Source of the DNA: Microthyrium microscopicum
Taxonomy: Eukaryota; Ascomycota; Dothideomycetes; Microthyriales; Microthyriaceae
Direction of reading: 5' to 3'
Assembly: GCA_010405405.1 (NCBI GenBank)
Contig: MU004244.1
Span: 3,895 to 67,894, forward strand
DNA: 64,000 bases
Shown here: positions 55,775 to 64,000 of the stretch, one piece after another
Layout: every line of letters starts with the position of its first letter
Numbering within the stretch: position 1 is the first letter of the stretch
The notes under the pieces: generated by a model
What the model was told of the DNA's origin: nothing
Databases searched by the model: none
Seen by the model: only the letters and a program-made list of their open reading frames with translations
Made by a program: the position numbers and the translations under genes

Positions 55775-57082
55775 ATGAACCGCGCTACTGCAAACCGAGC
55801 TCCAGCGGCTAACCTGCCTACTTTGCCTCAAAATCAGTCGACTGCGACAGCCCAAGCTCCAACTGTTGCTGTTCATAGTGCAGCTTCGAGCAATACCCGC
55901 GCCATACTTGGCTACAATCGCAAGGGTGAACCGGTTTATGTGCCTCCTACATCCGTCACTCAGCAAATCAATCGACGTCAACCAGCACCAACTGCAATGG
56001 TCGACATGCCGAACGCATCTAACTTACCCATATCGCACCTTCCCGTACTACAGCTGCCGAACGGGGACCTACAAACCTTCCGCTGTCCAGTGGTTTCCTG
56101 TCGTGGCAATGCCCGCCGTGTCCCGGGTACAGCAACCACCAACGATCGACTCGAATTTTTCAAGCATGCAAAAGGCGTTCAGGAACATCTCTGGGATTCG
56201 CATGGGCTTCATCCCACTCATGCCGATGGGCAACCACTTCCCAAAAGTCACCCAAAGCGGAAGCTCTATGCTTGGCTTCGGGCGAAAGCTGGAGACATCG
56301 TCATTCCAGCAGCTCAGAAAGGGACACTGATTGCGATTGAGGCAGACTCTCACATTACTCCTGTAGCTGAGGAAGAGCGGCGCCTTGGTAGAGAGAAGAT
56401 CAAAGCAAAGAAAGAGGCTAAGCGTCTTGAGAAGTTAGCTCAGGAGGCTCGTGCCAAAGCTCGGCAGGATTGGTTCCACCAACAGGCTATTATGCATCAA
56501 CATATGTTCAATCGACAGCTGGCTTACATGCGAAATCAAGCCTACTTGCAATCCCAAAACTACGCTCAACAGCAAGATCACATCCAACACTACTCTAATG
56601 CTCCTCCTGGAACTGGCCATGCTGTGGGTTTAAACACTATGCCACAAAACCGAAATTTACCACAACACTTCACTATGCCACCGACGCAACCTGCCCGAAT
56701 GGCCTCTCCGAACATGCAACAAGGAACCATGATGGGTGAAGGAGTACACCAAGGTGGAGTCCTTAACCTCCAAATGCATCCATATGCGACATACGTTGCT
56801 GCACAAGGAAGCAATTTACAAGGATACACAAATGCACCAATTCACCCGCCGGTTCCTGCTTCTACCGGGAATGCAAACTCCACTACTCTCGCTCAGCACC
56901 GTAAGCATGCCCGTGAAGAGGAGGAATCCTACAACGACCTTGAAAACGACGTCCATGGCCCATGGGCGAAGAAGGTGAAGCAGGGTGACTATGACGATTC
57001 TGACGATTCCGACGGTTCTGAGGATTCCAAAGATTATGAGGATTCTGAGGATTATGAGGATTATGACGATCACGAGAATTAG
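55775..57082 (+). CDS. Zinc-finger-like array protein N
   Basis: Intronless, 435 residues. A short Ala/Thr/Pro/Gln N-terminus leads to LPVLQLPNG and the core: Cys104-x4-Cys109, RGNARR, LEFFKH, His138-x4-His143, then YAWLRAKAGD. A strongly basic helix follows at about residues 195-230 (KIKAKKEAKRLEKLAQEARAK), then a long Gln/Asn/Met/Pro tail (about 240-390), and a very acidic end of DYEDSEDYEDYDD units. This order (core, basic helix, Q-rich tail, acidic patch) is the same as in gene F, which is also intronless, so F and N look like one subgroup. A KKVKQ motif before the acidic end could assist nuclear entry. Confidence 0.85.
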   Translation: MNRATANRAPAANLPTLPQNQSTATAQAPTVAVHSAASSNTRAILGYNRKGEPVYVPPTSVTQQINRRQPAPTAMVDMPNASNLPISHLPVLQLPNGDLQTFRCPVVSCRGNARRVPGTATTNDRLEFFKHAKGVQEHLWDSHGLHPTHADGQPLPKSHPKRKLYAWLRAKAGDIVIPAAQKGTLIAIEADSHITPVAEEERRLGREKIKAKKEAKRLEKLAQEARAKARQDWFHQQAIMHQHMFNRQLAYMRNQAYLQSQNYAQQQDHIQHYSNAPPGTGHAVGLNTMPQNRNLPQHFTMPPTQPARMASPNMQQGTMMGEGVHQGGVLNLQMHPYATYVAAQGSNLQGYTNAPIHPPVPASTGNANSTTLAQHRKHAREEEESYNDLENDVHGPWAKKVKQGDYDDSDDSDGSEDSKDYEDSEDYEDYDDHEN

Positions 57083-59322
57083 GAGTACTGTGAGACTTGT
57101 GGAGATATGCATAATGATGCAGGCGCAATGGAGAAGCCAGCTTACTAAGTAAAGAATGGGCAAGTCTGAAAGTTTGCCTGAAGGAGAGAGATCACAGCTT
57201 GCCAGGTCTATCTTGGCCAAGTTTGATGAATGAGTCTACTCAAAAAGGGAAAAAGAGCTCGCCAAGAGCAAGATGGGCTAGGCGGTCGAAAGAGAACGAG
57301 CGAATTGCAGGACCGGATACTGCACGGTAATGGTGTTGTGAATTGTTTACATATACCCCTTTGTTAGCACGAGACCAGAAGTCTTTGTAGGCTTTTTACG
57401 CTTTGGAGTGTCGTTGTACGGTGAAGATGTGTAAGATAGAAGGTTAATTAAATTGTACTTGTTTAAACCATAACTACAACATCTGCTCAGCTAATACCTA
57501 AGTAAGTATTTGACAAGTCCCGTTGATGGGAGTTCTCTCATATCTTAAAGGTCTACATCAATGAACTCAATTTTTGAAGTGAGAAGAGGTTCTGTTCTTT
57601 ACAAATTGACCTTGGCAATCATTGTCCAGATAATGAATATTTCCGATCTCAAGGTAAATGATTGTAGACACGTAGTCTTCGACAATACTGCGATAGCCAT
57701 TCTTGACGCTGACTTCAACACAGGTCAATCATCAGTGATCTTATTTCTCAAACTGTAATGATTACACGCCTCTCATGTTTCATCCTTCATCAGTTGTTGT
57801 CTCCAGTATAATGTCCTTGCTTCGCTAGCACCTTTCTCCCGATAGCAGACGGCAATACTCTTTTCTAACATGCAACTAAATAACATACCCTCGTAAGCGA
57901 CGGTGTCTGCCACCCCCTATTTTAGAAGTACCATGCCATACTTCCCATAGTTTCTGTTACTTTGTGCCACATTCACAAAGAAGCTGACGGATACAGTCCT
58001 TCATAGAGCGCACAAGACTCTGAGTACATCCTAAGCGATTGGATAGCCTGTAATGCGCCTTTGTTTCAACGAGCCAATCACATCCTTGTTGTATCCTCAG
58101 CCTAATAGATCCTTGCAAAAGGCTAGAAGTTGAGGATGAACTTTTGAATATATATTATCTGAAGAGCTTCACAGATAACGTCAAACTGTTGTCATAGAAC
58201 AATTCTAGGTTGAAAGACCCCGGCTGTGGATTTGATTTCAACATACAGATATTCAGATAACTTGACTTTTAGTGCTTAAACACCAGAAACGAGGTCATCA
58301 AATAAAATCCGACGAAGTCAATGATTCAAGTAAAATCTTGCTGTGCGAACAAATTGTCTACTTGTTCAAGTACTTCTGAGGAATTTCTGATTCAAAGACT
58401 GGGAACTTTTCATCCGTTATATTTCTATAATATTACTAATGTGCATAGAGCTCCTAGTTATCCCGTATCACGAAATGGCCTACTAGCATCACAAAACTGC
58501 TCATACTCTACATTTCATCGTCCAAGGTCTAGAAGCCACTGTCGGTCTGTCTCCATGATTTTACTAAGTTTTTGTCAAGCTACCATTGACCTCGTTCGAC
58601 GAGAATAATGTAAGGTGTGAGTGCTGGGCACGAAATATGGATCCTCATTATGGGCAAAGGAGAACCGCTTCAAAATTAAAAGCATGTGCTTGAAAAGGAT
58701 CAATTGGTCTTGTGCGAATTGTTAGGTAATGCTTCGGTTTCACACTCCCTACAGGGTCATTGAGAAAGCATTACGCCAATAAACGTAATAGTTGCATCCT
58801 CGGCGTCAAACTCTTTACACGCACAAACTTGGTTGGACAACAGGCAAGTAACGACAGACGTCAATCCGGGGTACGGAGAAGAGTTTGAAGGCTGTCGGAG
58901 CTGGCCGAACTTACAAAGCAGCTCGAACATCGCTCGAGACGCGTAGAGTTTCCATATTAAGTTAGGTTATGAAGGTCTCCTGCCAAACAGAGGATAAAGT
59001 TTTCAGCGCTAGTGTCTCTAGCGTCTGGGTACTGCCTCGTCTATTACTCGATACCCGCTGCTAGCCACCAATAGAATCGTCGAGCATTACATGTATTACT
59101 CGATCGTAACTACCCTTTTAGTCCAGACAATCAGATGCTTCATGCAAATTTTCTGGCCATTTCTCTATATAAGAGCCCAGAGGGTTCAGCAATTTCTCAT
59201 TTCTCATCATCACAACAAGAAGTCATTCAAGCAATACAGTCTACCCATTATCATCAATACATTCCAATCAATTCAATTTTCTCTCACAAGCATCAACCTA
59301 TTCAAAACCACAAAACTTCAGA
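57083..59322. other. 2.2-kb spacer between gene N and the small Ser-rich gene
   Basis: Rather A/T-rich in parts but not RIP-like. The plus frames at 57561 and 58321 (65 and 95 codons) have no recognisable character. I see no gene, tRNA or repeat. Confidence 0.45.
59166..59172 (+). promoter_or_regulatory. TATA box of the small Ser-rich gene
   Basis: TATATAA about 155 bases upstream of the ATG at 59323, followed by a long CA/CT-rich leader. This spacing is typical of an expressed fungal gene and supports the small reading frame. Confidence 0.5.
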
Positions 59323-59559
59323 ATGCACGCCCCAATCCCACCACCACGCCGCTCTCCTCAAGCCATCGAAGACTCTCGACGCAGCTCTGCCTCCTCCACC
59401 AGCTCCGTCAAGAGCGCAGTTCAATGGGTTGCCAACAAATACCGCGACCACGATTCTTCTCTCAAGTCTGTCTGGCAAGCACACTGCCATGTCACACCAA
59501 ACCAGAAGGCTGCCTATGAGGCTCAGCAAAGCCGCAAAAACTCTATGGCATCACAGTAA
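59323..59559 (+). CDS. Small Ser-rich hypothetical protein
   Basis: Intronless, 78 residues. The N-terminal half is Pro/Arg/Ser-rich (PPPRRSPQAIEDSRRSSASS), with RRSS a possible kinase site. The second half is a likely helix (SVKSAVQWVANKYRDHDSSLKSVW) ending in AYEAQQSRKNS. No signal peptide. It resembles in layout the small, often highly expressed conserved fungal proteins of 70-90 residues, but I recognise no specific family. Another plus frame overlaps it and runs longer, yet lacks this composition. The TATA box and leader are the best support. Confidence 0.6.
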   Translation: MHAPIPPPRRSPQAIEDSRRSSASSTSSVKSAVQWVANKYRDHDSSLKSVWQAHCHVTPNQKAAYEAQQSRKNSMASQ

Positions 59560-60172
59560 AGGCCTCACAGCACATTTGCAAGACCCGGATTGCAGATTGA
59601 GGAGGACATTCGGATCTTGAGCATGGACAGCGGAAGTGATTGCGAGGAACATCAAGCATATGGGACCCAGGCGCAGCATAACTTATACCCACTTCACGAA
59701 TTGTGCATGAGACACGATTGACAGCATTGCATTTCAGACAGACTAATAGATAATAATTTCATAAAAGTACTTCAACTTACTCGCTTCTTGATCTTCCTGT
59801 GACCTTGGTTGTTCTTTGACAGATATACTATTACTGGTTCCAAATGTCGCTAATAGAGTCAGGCTTTCATATCTAGAATGAAAGGAATTTACCATTTACC
59901 CACTGCGTCTGACAAGAGTGATTTGCGCCTTGAAGTGAGCATTGTGCATCACTGGAAAGGCAGTACCTTGTCGGCTGATGGCATGGCTTTTTTTCAACGT
60001 GTACAGAGTCAAGGATCTGGAGATTTTGATTGCTTGAGAGATGCTTTCGCAGCTCACAAATCTCGTTTTGGTACTGACTTCTACAACATGAATATAAAGT
60101 TCAGCAGTACTCTATCATTCAGCAATGATTACTGGTAATTCCTCTTCCGCCGACTGTCCTTGAGCACTCCAT
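59560..60172. other. Spacer before the aminopeptidase-like gene
   Basis: About 610 bases holding the 3' ends of two convergent genes. A frame of 86 codons at 59878-60138 has mixed character and no recognisable motif. Confidence 0.4.
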
Positions 60173-61792
60173 CTAAACCTTGACAAATTCCAAACGTCTC
60201 GCCAGCCAACAACCAATCGTAACACCACTAATTACTCCCTCCTTCTCCGTAAATACAATAGTCCAGTCTCCTGGCGGAGTATGATCCAGCGCTCTTGGAC
60301 AATTCCAAGCCCACACATTCTCTCCCAATCGCTTCATCAGATTTGCTGGCCCTTGACCAAGCGGGCCGTCGAATGCGCCATAGAGCATGTTATCGCGACC
60401 TTCGACTACGAAAGTACTTTCTAGTTCAGCGCATTTGTAGGAGCCTTGAAGGCGGGAACCATCAGTGAGGACCTCTGGTTGAACTCGCTTTGCGACGAGA
60501 TGACGATTCTCATTGACACGATGGATTTTGAGCGTATCTCCTTCTATGCTGGCCACGTTACCGTCATTCTTCGCTTGAGTGGGAGTAACAAGTCGAATAT
60601 TCTCTTTATCACGCGCATACACAACCACAATCTGTCCTTCGTCACCTTTGGAGACAGAAATGTTCAATTGAGTGTCCTCGTCGAGAAAGTCACCAAACCA
60701 AGACTCAACAGGCTCAACAGCTGGCGTCGATGGGGGTTCGGGTAGATCCAATGCCCCCTTGACGATCAAACTTATCGCCTTGGAGGGATTCAGGTTCTCC
60801 GAGTTGAACAGGACGATTACGGACATGCGCTCCTTCACAACATAGCGACGCTGCATTCTCCATCCACGCAAAGCACCCGCGTGGCCAACAGTATCGACGC
60901 CGTCGTCGCCGCCGATCTTTAAATGGCCCATGCCGTATGAGTATGATGCTGGATTTCCATCTTTGTATGTTGTGGCGCTTGCGGTCTTGTAATACTGCCC
61001 CTTTGACTTCCAGCGCTGGTCAAAGTCCTTTTCGTAGGCTATCATGTCGTTCAGCGAGGCCGTGACCCCAGCATCGCCGGACCATTCGATGCGGTTGGTG
61101 GCGGGCAGGAAACCATACTCCTCATTTCCTTCGTATCCAAGGCAGTCTCCAGGGTGTTTGGCGGTGTCAGGGATGAGCTTCGCGGTTGTCATGTTGCGTG
61201 GACGGAATATGCGCTCTTTGAGAAGTTTGGGAAGTGGCTGTTTGGTGATACGTTCTATTAAGCGGGCTAGGACAAAGAAATTGACGTTGGAGTAAGAGAA
61301 CTCCGAGCCAGGTTGGAAGTGGAAAGTCTTGAATTTTGATATCATTTTCATGCCGTCTCCTTCGATGGTGAAAGGTTGGTCTGGTTTCGCGCCGCAGATC
61401 ATTGAGACGGCCCAGTAGTCTCTTAGGCCTGATTGCATGTCACAAAGGTGTCTGATGGTGAGGCCGCTGCTTCCTGTAAGCGAGGCTGGAAGCCATTCTT
61501 TGAGTTGGATCTCCATTTGTTCTTGGAAGGTTCCGTTCGCGGCAACTTCTGGTGGTGTGTTGTTTTCCAGGTCGTGTAGTAGGGCGCATGTCATTTGCTT
61601 CGTAATGGAGCAGATTGGCATCAACGTTTCAGCTGTGATTGGAGTTCTTGTGCTCAGGTTGGCATAACCCCAGACCTTTTCGGCGACAAGTTCTCCATCT
61701 TTGAGGACAGCTACCGCACCTCCGGGCCCTCGAAAGGATATGGGTATGGTCTCCAGAATCTTTTGGACCTTGTCTGCTAGGTCGTGGGGCAT
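60173..61792 (-). CDS. D-aminopeptidase / class C beta-lactamase-like serine hydrolase
   Basis: Penicillin-recognising-enzyme fold. Intronless, 539 residues from the methionine at 61792; a frame start eight codons upstream is possible. The nucleophile motif SITK is at Ser62-Lys65, the YSN motif at Tyr167-Asn169, and a GHAG triad-like element near residue 285. These positions and the extra 170-residue C-terminal region with beta-rich blocks (EGQIVVVYARD, GRDNMLYGAFDG) match the D-aminopeptidase (DAP) layout known from Ochrobactrum, where S62 and K65 have the same numbers. It would release N-terminal D-residues from peptides or amides, though related fungal enzymes act on esters or lactones. 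No signal peptide, so probably cytosolic. A bacterial-like domain order raises the question of an old transfer. Confidence 0.85.
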   Translation of the reverse strand: MPHDLADKVQKILETIPISFRGPGGAVAVLKDGELVAEKVWGYANLSTRTPITAETLMPICSITKQMTCALLHDLENNTPPEVAANGTFQEQMEIQLKEWLPASLTGSSGLTIRHLCDMQSGLRDYWAVSMICGAKPDQPFTIEGDGMKMISKFKTFHFQPGSEFSYSNVNFFVLARLIERITKQPLPKLLKERIFRPRNMTTAKLIPDTAKHPGDCLGYEGNEEYGFLPATNRIEWSGDAGVTASLNDMIAYEKDFDQRWKSKGQYYKTASATTYKDGNPASYSYGMGHLKIGGDDGVDTVGHAGALRGWRMQRRYVVKERMSVIVLFNSENLNPSKAISLIVKGALDLPEPPSTPAVEPVESWFGDFLDEDTQLNISVSKGDEGQIVVVYARDKENIRLVTPTQAKNDGNVASIEGDTLKIHRVNENRHLVAKRVQPEVLTDGSRLQGSYKCAELESTFVVEGRDNMLYGAFDGPLGQGPANLMKRLGENVWAWNCPRALDHTPPGDWTIVFTEKEGVISGVTIGCWLARRLEFVKV

Positions 61793-62658
61793 GATGAGTG
61801 GACCGACACTCCACAATAGAATTCAAGATAGTTCCCTTCGGATTCTTGGTTGATAAGAGACCCGTGGAAACTTGTTGTTGTTCGATGGAAGGTTCAAACG
61901 AAGATGAAATGTCATACTACCTGTGTAGTATGTACCCCGCCTCCCATCCCACCATCTCCAGTCTAGTATCACCTTCAATTTTGCGAATACGAGGCCTTAT
62001 TTTAATACAAAACTTTTCTCTTTTTTACTTTCACGCGACCGTACCTGCGAATGGCCTTAAGAGTATCCAGATGCTATGCACTGATGTGGCCATTTAGCCT
62101 GATGGTGAAGCCGGTTCGATGCAAGGCGCATACCTAGGAAAGTTGAGGTCTAGCCGTCCGTTCCCAATGCCAGTAGTAATCTGTAATCGGCTGATCTCAT
62201 CTATGTACTAGTACGTAGAAGGCTGTAACTTTCTCCTCATTCTTCCAAGCTTCAGAATCTTCTGTTCAGTAGCGTCGAAATGTAGATGTGATGCATTGGA
62301 CTGGAAACCATTCAGAACTCGTCAGGAATCTCAGGATACACTTAGCTTTGGGTAATAGCGATCGCCATGTTTGACACACAAGTTCATCTCCTGAAATAGG
62401 TACCTTGAGTTTTGTCCTGAATCTGATTCTGCCTCGATGTCGCAGGAGACGGAGATGATTATAGGGCATAAAATGACAGCGATGATAGAATTGGATAGAT
62501 TTCAAATCTCAGTCATGCTGGTGGTCTAGAAGGGCAATATAACGAAGCCATTAGCAACAGACCATGTCTGGGAGGACGGGTTTTTCTCTCCGCTAGCATT
62601 ATAGAAAAACGAATTGTTCTTGGTACCTAGCTGCTGAAAGATACGAAACTCAACGCCC
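61793..62658. other. Spacer between the hydrolase and the MYND gene
   Basis: About 860 bases with the promoter of the hydrolase and the 3' end of the MYND gene, both minus strand. A tRNA-like GGTTCGAT at about 62113 lacks matching stems. Nothing else supported. Confidence 0.45.
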
Positions 62659-63695
62659 TCAAATGTGGTCTGCCTTTGAGATCATCAGCACATCATCCGG
62701 CTTGACTTCCCTCGTCGGGTCACTCCATCTCCTATCCCCGCGCGTTTGTCCTTCGACTATCGGCGTCACTTGCCACCGATATGGTTGAAGTAGTCTTGCG
62801 TTGATCTCCTTCTTATCCCAAAAGTGTTCACGGCCGCCACCCAACCCTTTCTTGTCACCGTTGCTCGCATGCATCTCATACCATCGTCGGTTTTTGCGTT
62901 GCTCTGGAGTCGGCTTCGATGTGCGATACGCTTCTACCAACTGTCCCCAGCCGCCTCGCTTCACGTCCTCTGCGACACCATGTCCATTTCCGTCAATGCA
63001 TTGGATAATATCTGTGGCGGGACTACGGCGCTCGACTGTGAGGTTATGTACCCAGCCATCTCCAAAGTCGTACAGGTACCGATATTCTTTTCCTACAGAC
63101 AGATTAGAAAGCCGAAAAACTACAAAGAGAACTTCAACTACCTACCTGCGTATCGAGGGTTATCGAAGAGCTGGAAGATTTTGACGTTAGGGGCCTTCTC
63201 CTCCACTGTCCTAGGATGCTTTCGCCGCCTTTCATACATAATATCAATCTTGACGCTCCTCATGACATTGTCAAGTTCTTCAGATACTCTAAACTCAAGT
63301 TCCCGCTGCGAGTCCATAGTGCAGCCATGTGTGATTTTACGGATCGCTTCCTCATAAGTGTGATTATCTTCACTGTAGGTCGGGTCCTTGACAGAGAAAT
63401 CGTAGGTATGCGTATCTGCCCAGCCAAAGGCTATCTGTAGTGCTTCGTGGAGCCTGGCAAATGTAGTCGTTGCTGGCACGTCAAGTACGCGAATGACTGG
63501 CGGATCGAGAACCCACATAGGATGCAAATGGAACTTGAGGATGTAATTCTCACGCTTGCAGGATTTTTGGTGTGCGGGCCAGTCTTCCGCCTGACATTCT
63601 TTGGAGCAATAATCGACTGCTTTGCATCGAGAACAACGGCCGCTTTTGGCGCAGCTAGCTGGTTTTTGGCATTTCTGGCAATCGATTTGAGTCAT
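62659..63695 (-). CDS. MYND zinc finger plus PRF3-like domain protein (2 exons)
   Basis: Exons 63146..63695 and 62659..63092 with a 53-nt intron give 327 residues. Residues 6-46 form a MYND finger (CQKC, CSRCKAVDYCSKECQAEDWPAHQKSC), a protein-interaction zinc module. From about residue 50 (YILKFHLH) to about 300 the protein matches the plasmid pRiA4b ORF-3 family: RVLDVPATTTFARLHEALQIAFGW, and, across the intron, YRYLYDFGDGWVHNLTVE. The intron falls between the two halves of that domain and must be removed to keep it. PRF3 domains are common in bacteria and occur fused to MYND fingers in fungi. The function is not established. The start agrees with a MYND beginning within ten residues. Confidence 0.87.
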
Positions 63696-64000
63696 GATTG
63701 TGTATACCTTCCAGTTTCAAGGAAGAGGTTGCGGAAGAGGGAACTGTAAAAACCTGAGATGTATTGTGTTTAACGGAGGATGACTGGCACATCAAAACTA
63801 GAGTGAAGTAACGCGATTGTTGATCGTGGGAACGACGATTTTGCTAGAATGTCCTGTTAACAACGTGTCAAGATCTGGGTGGAAGATCTGGAAAGGCCTT
63901 CATTTACGGTACCAATAATGCACTTGATGTAAAAGGTAATCTACTGAATACGTAGATGTGATGGATAAGTTCTTTTGATCTATCCCCAGTCTCCAATGAA
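63696..64000. other. Promoter side of the MYND gene, window end
   Basis: About 300 bases upstream of the minus-strand MYND gene. No further gene start is visible before the window ends. Confidence 0.4.

Noticed and set aside
13172-57082. Reading the array as effector, toxin-immunity or self-recognition genes
   Set aside because: No signal peptides, no toxin or immune-receptor domains, and no membrane segments; nuclear-type basic tails point elsewhere. Only the birth-and-death pattern recalls such systems.
59878-60138. 86-codon plus frame near the hydrolase 3' end
   Set aside because: No motif and no promoter; lies in the convergent 3' region of two supported genes.
62095-62135. tRNA-like GGTTCGAT string
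   Set aside because: The flanks do not form the T-arm stem, and no D-arm or anticodon arm fits.

Overview
The window is filamentous ascomycete (Pezizomycotina) nuclear DNA. Genes carry short introns (about 48-80 nt) with GTAAGT-type donors and CTAAC-like branch sites. Spacers are 1-4 kb. Identifiable proteins (neutral trehalase, farnesyl pyrophosphate synthase, Dcr2-type phosphatase, 2EXR-like proteins) are fungal in character. A leotiomycete is my best guess, from the 2EXR expansion and the general gene style, but the sequence alone does not settle it.

Layout. (1) 1-2830 is an almost pure A/T, TpA-rich gene-free block that looks RIP-degraded and contains a degenerate 91-bp tandem repeat; it stops abruptly. 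(2) 3058-6582 holds a farnesyl pyrophosphate synthase and a cytochrome P450 on the plus strand, possibly a small terpenoid pair at the edge of the heterochromatin-like block. (3) 7307-11992 is a minus-strand tandem array of four 2EXR-like genes; the spacers after copies 1 and 2 are themselves related. (4) 13172-31333 is a minus-strand array of six long proteins with one shared unusual C2H2-like domain, plus a decayed copy. A seventh member lies on the plus strand at 33241-34007. (5) 34766-46929 is an ordinary stretch: SRPBCC/START-like protein, metallophosphoesterase, a small unknown gene, neutral trehalase. Its non-coding parts at 40.0-43.2 kb are unusually rich in the hexamer AGGGCG/CGCCCT. 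(6) 49379-57082 carries the zinc-finger-like family again, now on the plus strand: one broken copy, one short related protein and two intact genes. (7) 59323-63695 ends the window with a small Ser-rich protein, a D-aminopeptidase/beta-lactamase-like enzyme and a MYND-PRF3 protein.

The main discovery candidate is the zinc-finger-like family: at least nine intact members plus two or three relics within 44 kb. Each has a long low-complexity N-terminus ending in LPxxxxxxG, then a core C-x(2 or 4)-C-x(1-4)-G-N-A-R, about 23-32 residues to H-x4-H, then usually a W, and a tail that is basic, acidic or Q-rich. The C-to-H spacing is about twice that of a classical C2H2 finger, and I do not recognise the family. 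Five members share a phase-1 intron exactly after the second cysteine codon; four lack it. The family looks like a fast birth-and-death array, probably nuclear, of unknown function.
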